Source: Paracoccaceae bacterium
GTDB taxonomy: Bacteria > Pseudomonadota > Alphaproteobacteria > Rhodobacterales > Rhodobacteraceae
Length of the DNA: 64,000 nucleotides
Assembly: GCA_006226775.1 (NCBI GenBank)
Contig: SBGD01000089.1
Span: 1-64,000, forward strand
Reading direction: 5' to 3'
Part shown: positions 9,973-18,186 of the stretch, in pieces
Layout: each line of letters opens with the position of its first letter
Position numbering within the stretch: the stretch's first letter is position 1
Program-made: the position numbers and the translations under genes
Notes under the pieces: generated by a model
Database searches by the model: none
What the model saw: the letters and a program-made list of their open reading frames with translations, nothing else
Told to the model about the DNA's origin: nothing

Positions 9973-11479
9973 GCAGCACCTCCTGCAGGCGGCTGAAATG
10001 GGTGGCAAGGGCGGGGTAGAGGTCGCGGTAGACGCCATACAGCCGGTCATAGCGCGCGCCCTGCCCGGCATCGGGCAGGTAGGTGCGACCGCCACCGCTC
10101 ATCGCTTCCGAGGCGGTCTCGATGCTGGCGTGCAGGCCCGCGGCGGCCGCGGCCAGCATCGCGGCGCCAAGGCAGGTGGCCTCGGATTCCCGCGCCACCT
10201 CGACCGGGCGCTGCAACACGTCGGCGATGATCTGGCACCAGAGCGGGCTGCGCGACCCGCCGCCCATGACGCGGAACCGGTCGGTGACGTGGCCGGTGGC
10301 GGCCTCGGCGCCGGTGGTCGAGAGCCGCTGCTCCATCGCCAGCCCTTCGAGGATGGCGCGGTAGAGATGCGCCTTGCCGTGCCGCCCGGTCAGCCCGAAG
10401 ATCAGCCCGCGGGCATTGCTGTCCCAATAGGGCGTGAGCACCCCGGTCAGGTAGGGCACCGCCAGCAACCCGTCGGAGCCGACGGGCAGGTTGGCGGCGG
10501 CGCTTTCGAGGATCTGCTCGGGCAGGATATCGAGGCCGAAGGGCGCGGCACCGATGTCCGAGAACTTCTCGACGAACCAGTTGACGTTGTAGGTGCCGCC
10601 GCCAAAGAAGGTCTCGGCCAGGTAGGTGCCGGGCAGCCCGCCGGCCATGGTGCGGAAGGTGCGGTCGGTCCGGTAGCTGCCGCAGAACGTGCCCGAGACG
10701 ATGCCGGTGCCGAGGTTCAGATAGGCCTGCCCGGGCCGGGTGATGCCGACGCCCAGCCCCGCCGCCTGGCCATCGCCCAGCCCGGCCACCACCGGCAGGC
10801 CGGGGTTGAGGCCGAGGTCATGGGCCACATCGGCGCGCAGGGTGCCCAGCACCTCGCCGGGGGCGCAGATCTCGCCGAAATGCGCCGGGGTCAGGCCGAC
10901 ACGGTCGATCAGATCGGCGTTCAGCGTGAAGCTCTCCAGATCGAGCACGCCCAGCGGATCGACGCTGCCGTAAGAGGTGCGCCAATCGCCGGTCAGCCGA
11001 TGCACGAGGTAGGTATGCACGTCGACCACCCGGTGCGCCTGTTCAAGAACATCGGGCTCATTGGCCTTGAGCCACATCAGCTTGTACCAGCTTGTCGCGG
11101 TATTGGGCGGCTTGCCGGTGATCCGGTGCACCGCGTCCGAGCCGTGTTCGGCCACCTCGGCGGTGGCGCGGGTGTCGAGCCAGAGCATCGCGGGGCGCAG
11201 CGCGTGGCCGGCCTTGTCGAGGCAGGCAAAGGTCTCGCGCTGGTGGGTGATCGCCAGGGCGGCAAGGCGCGACGGCGCGATCTGGCGGCAGGCCTGGCCG
11301 ATCGCCGCGCGCGTCGCCTGCCACCAGTCGACCGGGTCCTGCTCGCCCCAGCCGGGCCGCGGCGCGGTATGGCGCAGCCCGGCCCGGCCGGTGCTCAGCG
11401 CGGTGCCGTGCCGGTCCCAGACCACCGCCTTGGCGCCGGTGGTGGAACAATCGATGCCAAGGACCAGATCGCCCGTCAT
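9959..11479 (-). CDS. FGGY-family carbohydrate kinase (first)
   Basis: The 506-residue protein has the FGGY actin-like fold: an N-terminal phosphate loop (GIDCSTTGAKAVVWD), the catalytic Asp in GLGDGQAAG, and the C-terminal VMGGGSRSPLWCQI motif. It phosphorylates a sugar or polyol taken up by the neighbouring RbsABC-type importer. Its ATG at 11479 shares a base with the stop codon of the AraM-like gene (TGATG), so the two are coupled. The overall pattern resembles xylulokinases and related enzymes, but the substrate cannot be read from sequence. A second, quite different FGGY kinase lies at 23570. Confidence 0.9.
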   Translation of the reverse strand: MTGDLVLGIDCSTTGAKAVVWDRHGTALSTGRAGLRHTAPRPGWGEQDPVDWWQATRAAIGQACRQIAPSRLAALAITHQRETFACLDKAGHALRPAMLWLDTRATAEVAEHGSDAVHRITGKPPNTATSWYKLMWLKANEPDVLEQAHRVVDVHTYLVHRLTGDWRTSYGSVDPLGVLDLESFTLNADLIDRVGLTPAHFGEICAPGEVLGTLRADVAHDLGLNPGLPVVAGLGDGQAAGLGVGITRPGQAYLNLGTGIVSGTFCGSYRTDRTFRTMAGGLPGTYLAETFFGGGTYNVNWFVEKFSDIGAAPFGLDILPEQILESAAANLPVGSDGLLAVPYLTGVLTPYWDSNARGLIFGLTGRHGKAHLYRAILEGLAMEQRLSTTGAEAATGHVTDRFRVMGGGSRSPLWCQIIADVLQRPVEVARESEATCLGAAMLAAAAAGLHASIETASEAMSGGGRTYLPDAGQGARYDRLYGVYRDLYPALATHFSRLQEVLHDIA

Positions 11480-12945
11480 CACGCGCCCCGTTCGGCAGCG
11501 GCGCAGGCCGCGTCGACGCGGGCCAGCACCCGGGCGACGCCGGCCTCGTCCCACCAGCCCGCCAGGGTCAGCAGGTCGGCGACCGAGCCGCGTTCGCGCA
11601 TGAACTGGCAATTGGCCACCACCCAGCGCATCAGCTCCGCGTCGACCAAAGGCTCGAGATCGCTGAACCGCGTGGCGGCGCCGGCGCGGTGCAGGCAGGC
11701 GGCGATGGCGTGCGAGCCGAGGCCCAGCGCGTCATGCCGGGCGCGCAGCGCGACCCAGTTGGCAAAGGCGGCCTCGATCCGCGACCGGTTGGCATGCCAC
11801 AGGCCCAGCTTGGTGCGGTACCGCGACCAGCATTCGGCGCCGATCCGCCCCGAGGGATCAAGCTCGGAAAAGGCGGCCCGCACCCGCGGCTCGAAACTCT
11901 CGACGCCGGGGAACAGGCGGGCGGTGTCGAGGCCGTCCTCCTCCATCCGCGCGCAGAACTCCTCCCAGGCGGCGGCGCGGATCACCGAGCCGACACCCAC
12001 CTGCGCGCCGTGCAGCCCGGTGGCGGTGCCCTTTTCGCCGGCCACCATGTCGAGCATGTGGCTGAAAAGATGCTCCATGCCGGAAAGCGAGGCGGTGGTG
12101 CCGCCCACCCCGGTGACGATGCCGCGCAGCGCCAGTGCCGTGGCCAGGCGCGAACAGGCGGCGTGATCGCCCCGGGCGATGCCCCCGGACCACGCGGCAA
12201 TGCCGTCGCCGCAGCGCGACAGAAGCTCGATCAGCACCGGGGCGAAAGTGTCGTCGAGCCCCATTTCGCAGGACAGGAACCAGTCGCCCGGCGCGCTGTA
12301 CATCGACAGAAGCTCGCCGAACCCCGAGGCGTTCAGCACCAGCGGCGCATCCGCCACCGTGCGGGTATCGGTGAGCACCGCATCGGGCCAGCGGCTGGGC
12401 AGGGTCTTCTTGACGCCGTTCTGCAGCACCACGGCGAAATTGTCGGTATAGCCATCGACCGAGGCCGCGGTCTGGATCACGATATGCACCGGCACATCGG
12501 CGCGCTCTGCCGCGACCTTGGCGATGTCGGTGATGGTGCCGCCGCCGACCGAGACGATGCAATCGGCCCCCTGCGCGGCGGCGGCGGCCTCGGCCAGGAT
12601 CGGCTCGTCGGCATGCAGCACCGGGTGGCCGTCGTCGAGGATCGCCGCGGTGGTGGTGAACCGCGCGTCCAGCCGCGCCATGACCGCCGGTTTCAGCGGC
12701 TGGCCGCCCCGCAGGATCACCACCGGGTCGGCCATCATGACCACCCGCGCCGTGCGGTCGTCGCTGCGCCCGGCAGCCACCAGCAAGTGCCCGGTGATCC
12801 CGGCCAGCGCGTCGAGCACGTCGTCGCCGATCTGCAGGTCCTGCATCCCCAGGGCGGTGAACTGGCCGCGCGGGTCGTTGGCGGCCAGCACCTCCCGGAT
12901 CCGGTCGAGCCGGGAGATGTCGGAGAGTTGGATATCGAGGGACAT
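11479..12945 (-). CDS. AraM/EgsA-like polyol-phosphate dehydrogenase
   Basis: The 488-residue protein belongs to the iron-alcohol-dehydrogenase/dehydroquinate-synthase superfamily and resembles sn-glycerol-1-phosphate dehydrogenase (AraM/EgsA). The NAD-binding loop GGGTITDIAK and metal-region motifs such as SGFGELLS and GMEHLFSHMLD are visible. It would interconvert a polyol-1-phosphate and a keto-phosphate in the cytoplasm. It is longer than the usual 390-400 residues because of an extra C-terminal helical part. GGAG lies 8 nt before ATG 12945. It is coupled to the FGGY kinase downstream, which suggests that the kinase supplies its substrate or uses its product. Confidence 0.85.
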   Translation of the reverse strand: MSLDIQLSDISRLDRIREVLAANDPRGQFTALGMQDLQIGDDVLDALAGITGHLLVAAGRSDDRTARVVMMADPVVILRGGQPLKPAVMARLDARFTTTAAILDDGHPVLHADEPILAEAAAAAQGADCIVSVGGGTITDIAKVAAERADVPVHIVIQTAASVDGYTDNFAVVLQNGVKKTLPSRWPDAVLTDTRTVADAPLVLNASGFGELLSMYSAPGDWFLSCEMGLDDTFAPVLIELLSRCGDGIAAWSGGIARGDHAACSRLATALALRGIVTGVGGTTASLSGMEHLFSHMLDMVAGEKGTATGLHGAQVGVGSVIRAAAWEEFCARMEEDGLDTARLFPGVESFEPRVRAAFSELDPSGRIGAECWSRYRTKLGLWHANRSRIEAAFANWVALRARHDALGLGSHAIAACLHRAGAATRFSDLEPLVDAELMRWVVANCQFMRERGSVADLLTLAGWWDEAGVARVLARVDAACAAAERGA

Positions 12946-12968
12946 GGGGTGGCTCCGATCCTGGGCGC

Positions 12969-13982
12969 TCAGTTGGCGGGCTTGCGGTCGAGCATCACGG
13001 CGATGATGATGGCGATGCCGATGACCACGGGTTGCAGGTTGGGCGAGACGTTCAGCAGCGCCATGCCGTTGCGCAGCACGCCGATGATCAAAAGCCCGAT
13101 GAAGGTGCCCATCATGCCGCCATTGCCGCCGGCCAGGCTGGCGCCGCCGATGACCACCACCGCGATGACGCTCAACAGGTCGCTGGCGCCGGCGGTGGGA
13201 TGGGCGCTGTCCAGACGCGCGCCCAGAACCAGCGCCGCAACCGCCGCCAGCAACCCGGCGAGGATGTAGACCAGCACCTTGACCCGGCGGGTGTCGATGC
13301 CCGACAGCCGCGCCACCTCTTCGCTGCCGCCGATCGCATAGAGCGCGCGCCCGGTGGGCCGGAAGGTCAGCCAGTAGGCGACGGCCAGGTAGATCGCGAC
13401 CATCAGCAGCGACTCCAGCGGCAGGCCGAGGATGCGGGTCGAGGCAAAGGCGGTGAACCAGTCGGGAAAGCCGGTGACCGGCCCGCCATTGGTGACGAAT
13501 AGCGCAAGGCCCGAGCAGGCCGACATCGTCGCCAGCGTGGCCACGAAGGGCTGGATCCGCCCATAGGTCGACAGCACCCCGTTGATCAGCCCGACCAGCG
13601 CGCCGACGCCCAGCCCGATCAGGCTCGACAGCACGAAGGGCACGCCGAAATCGCGGTAGAGCCAGGCATTGACCATCAGGCTCAGCGCCACCACGGCGCC
13701 GACCGACAGGTCAATGCCGCCGATGATGATGACCAGCGCCGCGCCGACCGCCATGATCCCGATCTCGGAGACCTGGCTGAAGATGTTGATCATGTTGCGG
13801 TAGGTCAGGAAATAGGGCGACAGGTAGGAAAACGCCACGAAGACCAGGATCAGCCCGATCAGGGGCCCCGGCACCCGGCGCAGGATGGCCAGCGCGCCGT
13901 CGGCAAGGCCGCCCTGCGCGCCGGGGGTGGTGGCGCGGACGTGCCTGTCCGCCCCGTGCAGATTGGAGTTCACTTCAGACAT
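12969..13982 (-). CDS. Sugar ABC transporter permease (RbsC family)
   Basis: This 337-residue membrane protein has the RbsC/AraH signature region (GGIDLSVGAVVAL, then VVIGGASLAGGNGG) and roughly eight to ten hydrophobic segments. ATG 13982 has GGGAGG 8 nt upstream; the in-frame ATG at 14015 has no ribosome site. It forms the inner-membrane channel with the ATPase encoded directly upstream and the binding protein before that. It is separated from the AraM-like gene by 23 nt. Confidence 0.93.
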   Translation of the reverse strand: MSEVNSNLHGADRHVRATTPGAQGGLADGALAILRRVPGPLIGLILVFVAFSYLSPYFLTYRNMINIFSQVSEIGIMAVGAALVIIIGGIDLSVGAVVALSLMVNAWLYRDFGVPFVLSSLIGLGVGALVGLINGVLSTYGRIQPFVATLATMSACSGLALFVTNGGPVTGFPDWFTAFASTRILGLPLESLLMVAIYLAVAYWLTFRPTGRALYAIGGSEEVARLSGIDTRRVKVLVYILAGLLAAVAALVLGARLDSAHPTAGASDLLSVIAVVVIGGASLAGGNGGMMGTFIGLLIIGVLRNGMALLNVSPNLQPVVIGIAIIIAVMLDRKPAN

Positions 13983-14025
13983 GGCACCGGCCTCCCTCGC
14001 CCGGATTGCAGTCATGGTTTCGGTC

Positions 14026-15522
14026 TCAGGCGCTCACCGCGAGCGCCATCACGTCTTTCGGGCTGGCCTTGTCGCGGGGCAGCACGCCGCGCGCCTGGCC
14101 TTCGGACATCACCAGGATGCGGTGCGACAGCCCCAGCACCTCTTCGAGTTCCGAGGACACGACGATCACGCCCATGCCCCCGGCGGCCAGGTCGCGCAGG
14201 ATCTGGTAGATCGCCATCTTGGCGCCGACATCGACGCCGCGCGTCGGCTCGTCGACGATGAAGACCTTGGGCTCTTCGACCAGCCACTTGGCCAGCAGCA
14301 CCTTCTGCTGGTTGCCGCCCGACATCGAACTGACCGGCAGGCCGAGGCGGCCGCGGATGTCGAACCGCTGGCGCTGGCGTTCGGCCACCGCGTTGACGGT
14401 ACGCCCGGTGATCTGGCCGAAGCGGGCGAGCTTTTTCTCCCAGGGCAGGGTGATGTTCTCGGCGGCGCTGCGGTCGAGGTTGAGGCCCAGCCCCTTGCGA
14501 TCCTCGGGCACCATGAAGATACCGGCATCCATCGCGCCGCGCGGGCTGCGGAACTGCACCGCCTGGCCGGCGACCCGGATGGTGCCGGTATCGAGCCGGT
14601 CGGCCCCGGCAATGGCGCGCACCACGTCGGTGCGCCCGGCGCCCACCAGCCCGGCAATGCCGAGGATCTCGCCTTCGTGGAGCGTGAAGCTGATGTCGCG
14701 GAAGGCGCCGGCGCGCCCGGCGCCCTCGACCTCCAGCGCCACCTTGTCGCGCGACGGCGCGGGTGCATGATGCTCGAAGGTGAACGCGCGTCCCACCATG
14801 GCATTGATCATCGCGTCCTTGGCCACCGGCCTGGTCGCCCAATGGGTCACCCGGTTGCCGTCGCGCAGGCAGACCACCTCGTCACACAGGCGCTGCACCT
14901 CGTCGAGGCGATGCGAGACATAGATCACCCCGGTGCCGGCGGCCTTCATCCGCAGCACCTGGTCGATGATGTTCTCGGCCTCGGCCTCGCCCAGGGCGGC
15001 GGTGGGCTCGTCGAAGATCACGTAGCGCGGCTTGCGCAGGACGGCCTTGGCGATCTCGATCTCCTGCTGCACCGCCATGGTCAGCCCGCCGACCGGGCGG
15101 CGCGGATCGACATGCGCGCCCAGGGTTTCGAGCACCGCGCGGGCCTCTTGCTCCATCCGGGCGCGGTCGACACGCCCGGCTTTCATCGGCAGCCGGCCGA
15201 GAAACAGGTTTTCGGCCACCGACAGGCCGGGCAGCAGGCGAATCTCCTGGTGGATCAGGGCCACGCCGCTGTTGATCGCATCCGCCGGGCTTTGCGGGCT
15301 GTAGGGCGCGCCGTCCAGCCACATCTGGCCGCCGGACGGGGCCACCACACCGGCGATGATCGCGTTGAAGGTGGATTTCCCGGCCCCGTTCTCGCCGATC
15401 AGCCCGACGACCCTGCCCGGCGCCAGCGACAGGTCGACGGATTTCAGGACCTCGATCGCGCCGTAGGATTTCTTCAGACCGCTGGCGTGCAGGCCGGTCG
15501 GTGCGGGGGCAGTGGTGTCCAT
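14026..15522 (-). CDS. Sugar ABC transporter ATPase (RbsA family)
   Basis: At 498 residues this is a two-domain RbsA-type ATPase. The first domain has Walker A GENGAGKST, a degenerate signature (LTMAVQQE) and Walker B YVIFDEPTAAL. The second has a glycine-rich loop (GLVGAGRTD), signature SGGNQQKV and Walker B VFIVDEPTRGVD. Both acidic residues after Walker B are kept. GGGAGG precedes ATG 15522. It energises import with the permease at 12969 and the binding protein at 15591. Confidence 0.94.
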   Translation of the reverse strand: MDTTAPAPTGLHASGLKKSYGAIEVLKSVDLSLAPGRVVGLIGENGAGKSTFNAIIAGVVAPSGGQMWLDGAPYSPQSPADAINSGVALIHQEIRLLPGLSVAENLFLGRLPMKAGRVDRARMEQEARAVLETLGAHVDPRRPVGGLTMAVQQEIEIAKAVLRKPRYVIFDEPTAALGEAEAENIIDQVLRMKAAGTGVIYVSHRLDEVQRLCDEVVCLRDGNRVTHWATRPVAKDAMINAMVGRAFTFEHHAPAPSRDKVALEVEGAGRAGAFRDISFTLHEGEILGIAGLVGAGRTDVVRAIAGADRLDTGTIRVAGQAVQFRSPRGAMDAGIFMVPEDRKGLGLNLDRSAAENITLPWEKKLARFGQITGRTVNAVAERQRQRFDIRGRLGLPVSSMSGGNQQKVLLAKWLVEEPKVFIVDEPTRGVDVGAKMAIYQILRDLAAGGMGVIVVSSELEEVLGLSHRILVMSEGQARGVLPRDKASPKDVMALAVSA

Positions 15523-15554
15523 GGCCTCCTCCCATGCAAAAGGCGTTCGGGGGT

Positions 15555-15583
15555 GGGTGGACCCCGGCATCAGGGGTCCACCC
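15555..15583 (-). other. Intercistronic hairpin after sugar-binding-protein gene
   Basis: A perfect 11-bp stem (15555-15565 against 15573-15583, loop 7 nt) begins 7 nt after the binding-protein stop codon, in the gap before the ATPase gene. No T-run follows. It matches the hairpins found after other binding-protein genes in this window. Confidence 0.65.
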
Positions 15584-15590
15584 GGGTTGC

Positions 15591-16562
15591 TCACATCTTG
15601 TCGGCGGCGGGGCCGTAGAAGTCGGACGGCTTGTACTGGCCGACGTTCCCGGAGGTGATCAGGACCGCGTCCTGGTATTGCAGCGCGGGAATGCTGCCGC
15701 CTTCGCCGTTCATGATCTTCATCGCATCGGCCACCGCCATCTTGCCCATCTGGTAGGGGATCTGCGCCATGGTGCCCTGCACCAGGCCCTCGCGGATCGC
15801 GGCGAGCATGGTCGGGAAACCGTCGATTCCGACCGAGAGCAGGTCGTCGCGCCCGGCCTGCCGCGCCGCCTTGGCCGCACCAAGCGCCATGGCGTCGCTT
15901 TCGCCGAAGACCGCTTCGAGGTTCGGATTGGCGGTCAGGATGTTCTGGGTGGCGCGGAAGGCCTCGTTCTCGTCCCAGTTGGCGGTCTGGATCGCCACCA
16001 CCTCGATGCCGGGATAATTCTCCAGCGCCTCGTTGCACCCTTGGGTCCGCTGGATCTCGGCGGTCGAGCCCAGGACGCCTTTCAGGATCGCCAGCTCGCC
16101 CTCGCCGCCCATCTGGTCGAACAGCCAGGTGCAGAGGTCGCGCGCAGCCTTGACGCTGTCGGTGGCAATGAAGGTCACGATGTCGCCGTCGCCGGTCTCC
16201 GGGCGCTGGTCGACCGCGATGACCGGAACCTTGTCCTTGTTGGCGGCCTTGACGCCGGCGGCGGCGGCGGTCGAATCCTGCGAGATGAACAGCAGCGCCG
16301 CGGGCTGCTGGATCAGCAGGTTCTGCACCTGGCTGATCTGTTCGCGGGCGTTGTTGTTGGCGGACGCCACGTTGATGTCGAGCCCGGCCTCCTGGGCCGC
16401 GGCGCGCATTCCGTCCACCGCGGCGATGTAGAACAGCGATTTCTGGTCCGCCACCGAGGCCGCGAGCAGGCCTTCGGCCTGTGCAGATGCCGCGCCAAGC
16501 GCCAGGGTCGCCGCGCCCAGGACGCCGCAGACAGTGGATTTCAGGATGGTTTTCAGTGTCAT
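15591..16562 (-). CDS. Sugar ABC transporter substrate-binding protein (RbsB family)
   Basis: The 323-residue protein has a signal peptide of about 29 residues ending ASAQAE and a type I periplasmic-binding fold. Features include ASANNNAREQISQVQNL near the N-terminus and SVGIDGFPTMLAAI near the C-terminus. It would bind the sugar or polyol that feeds this island. GGAGGA is well placed before ATG 16562. It follows the E2 catalytic-domain gene by 59 nt. Confidence 0.93.
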   Translation of the reverse strand: MTLKTILKSTVCGVLGAATLALGAASAQAEGLLAASVADQKSLFYIAAVDGMRAAAQEAGLDINVASANNNAREQISQVQNLLIQQPAALLFISQDSTAAAAGVKAANKDKVPVIAVDQRPETGDGDIVTFIATDSVKAARDLCTWLFDQMGGEGELAILKGVLGSTAEIQRTQGCNEALENYPGIEVVAIQTANWDENEAFRATQNILTANPNLEAVFGESDAMALGAAKAARQAGRDDLLSVGIDGFPTMLAAIREGLVQGTMAQIPYQMGKMAVADAMKIMNGEGGSIPALQYQDAVLITSGNVGQYKPSDFYGPAADKM

Positions 16563-16621
16563 AGCCAAGTCTCCTCCAAGATGTGTGGCCATATGGTCAT
16601 TTTGTTCGCGCGGGGCGGGCC

Positions 16622-17299
16622 TCAGCCCCCTGCCCCGCCGTTCTCGAGACGGCGCCGGAGCGCCGCCAGGAAGCCTGCAGCCGCCGCCCCGTCGACCGCG
16701 CGGTGATCGCTGGTCAGGGTCAGTTCGCTGATCTGGCGCCAGTCCGGCGCGCCGTCGTTCCACACCTGCCGCCGCACCGTGGCGCCGACCGCGAGGATCG
16801 CGACCTGCGGCGGGTTGAGGATCGCGGTGAAGCGGGTCACCCCGAACATGCCGAGGTTGGACACGGTAAAGGTGCCGCCCATCACGTCGGCAATGGCGAT
16901 GCGCCCGGCGCGCACCTTGTCGACCAGCGCCCGGCGCCGTTCGGCGATCCCTTCGAGGCCAAGCGCCTCGGCGCCGTGGATCACCGGCACCGTCAGCCCC
17001 TTTTCCGCGGCCACCGCGAGGCCGATGTTGACGGTGTCGTATTCCACCACGGTATTGTCGCGGAAATGGGCGTTGATGGCGGGGTGTTCGGCCAGCGTCG
17101 CGGTGCAATCGGCCAGCAGGATGTCGGTCAGGGTGACGCCTTGGGCGCGGCGCGCCAGGGCGGGGCCCATGTCGACCTCGACCGTCACGCCGAACATCGG
17201 CGCCGACCAGGCGGTCGCCATGTGGCGCGCCATCACCCTGGCGGTTTTCGACAGCGGCTTCTCGCGGCCCTGGGGTTCAAGTTCGAGCGTGTCGGTCAT
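16622..17299 (-). CDS. Free-standing E2 acyltransferase catalytic domain
   Basis: The 225-residue protein is the CoA-dependent acyltransferase core of a 2-oxo-acid dehydrogenase E2. The active-site motif SDHRAVDG holds His199 and Asp203, and FTVSNLGMFG and PPQVAILAVG are the usual core segments. It has no lipoyl domain and no peripheral-subunit-binding domain; normal E2 proteins carry both and are about 400 residues or more. The lipoyl domain is encoded separately at 19958-20200. ATG 17299 is preferred over GTG 17305 because AGGAG then lies 9 nt away. It sits between the aldolase and the ABC importer in the same operon. The intact core and good start argue against a truncated remnant. Confidence 0.88.
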   Translation of the reverse strand: MTDTLELEPQGREKPLSKTARVMARHMATAWSAPMFGVTVEVDMGPALARRAQGVTLTDILLADCTATLAEHPAINAHFRDNTVVEYDTVNIGLAVAAEKGLTVPVIHGAEALGLEGIAERRRALVDKVRAGRIAIADVMGGTFTVSNLGMFGVTRFTAILNPPQVAILAVGATVRRQVWNDGAPDWRQISELTLTSDHRAVDGAAAAGFLAALRRRLENGGAGG

Positions 17300-17314
17300 G
17301 GTCACAGGCTCCTG

Positions 17315-18172
17315 TCAGGCGGCGATCTTCAGGCCGGATTTCTCGGCGCAGCCGTAGACGCGCATCTTGTCGACGGTGGCGTCGATCATCAGGCGGCGGC
17401 CCTCGGCCATGGCTTCCTCGAGCTGGCGGTCGCCCTTGGCCCAGACCGACTCGAAGCCGCGGCGGAAGGCATGGCGCAGGTCGGTATCGGCGTTGAACTT
17501 GTGGACCCCGGCGGCGCGGGCGGCCATCACGTCGCGCTCGGACAGGCCCGAGGCGCCGTGCAGCACCAGCGGGATGCCGGTGGCGTCGCGGATCGCCTCG
17601 ATCCGGGCGATGTCGAGCGGCGGCACCTTGCCGTCGACGACGCCGTGCACGATGCCAGCCGAGATCGCCAGCATGTCGACGCCGGTCTCGTGCACGAAGC
17701 GCTCGGCCTCGGCCACGTCGGTCATGTACTCGGACCAGTCGACATCCTGGCCGGCATCGGGGATGCGGCCGAGTTCGGCCTCGACCGGGATGCCGAAGTC
17801 GTGGCAGATCTCGACCGTGCGGCGGGTCCTGGCGATATTGTCGTCCAGCGAAAGATGCGCGTAGTCGCACATGATCGAGCGGAAGCCGAGCTTGATCGCC
17901 TCGAGCACCTCGTCCCAGGGGCCGTGATCGAGGTGGATGACGTATTCGGCGCCCGAACGCTCGGCGATGCGCCGGGTCATCTCGTAGGCGCGCCTCAGCC
18001 CCATGTGCGGGACGATGGCGCGGCCGACCTGAAGATAGACCGGCGCGCCGGCCCGTTCGGCCGCCAGAAGCATCGCTTCGGTGGTCTCTTCGTTGTGCAT
18101 GTTGAATGCGCCGATGGCGTAGCCGCCTTTGCGGGCATTCTCGATGATGGTCCAGGGATCGGACTGTGTCAT
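17315..18172 (-). CDS. Class II ketose-bisphosphate aldolase (GatY/KbaY/Fba-like)
   Basis: The 285-residue protein has class II aldolase signatures: HLDHG with Asp82 and zinc ligand His83, Glu133 in VEAELG, His176 in GIVHG, His205 in LHGASG, and FNADTD binding the phosphate of DHAP. It would cleave a ketose (bis)phosphate to dihydroxyacetone phosphate and an aldehyde. The subgroup looks like tagatose/fructose bisphosphate aldolases. It lies between the GlpD-like oxidase, which could supply a ketose phosphate, and the E2 domain. AAGGA precedes ATG 18172. Confidence 0.9.
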   Translation of the reverse strand: MTQSDPWTIIENARKGGYAIGAFNMHNEETTEAMLLAAERAGAPVYLQVGRAIVPHMGLRRAYEMTRRIAERSGAEYVIHLDHGPWDEVLEAIKLGFRSIMCDYAHLSLDDNIARTRRTVEICHDFGIPVEAELGRIPDAGQDVDWSEYMTDVAEAERFVHETGVDMLAISAGIVHGVVDGKVPPLDIARIEAIRDATGIPLVLHGASGLSERDVMAARAAGVHKFNADTDLRHAFRRGFESVWAKGDRQLEEAMAEGRRLMIDATVDKMRVYGCAEKSGLKIAA

Positions 18173-18186
18173 GTGCGCTGTCCTTT

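Noticed and set aside
16586-16599. Near-palindrome TGGCCATATGGTCA upstream of the sugar-binding-protein gene
   Set aside because: It lies within the operon, has mismatches, and I found no second copy, so chance is a fair explanation.
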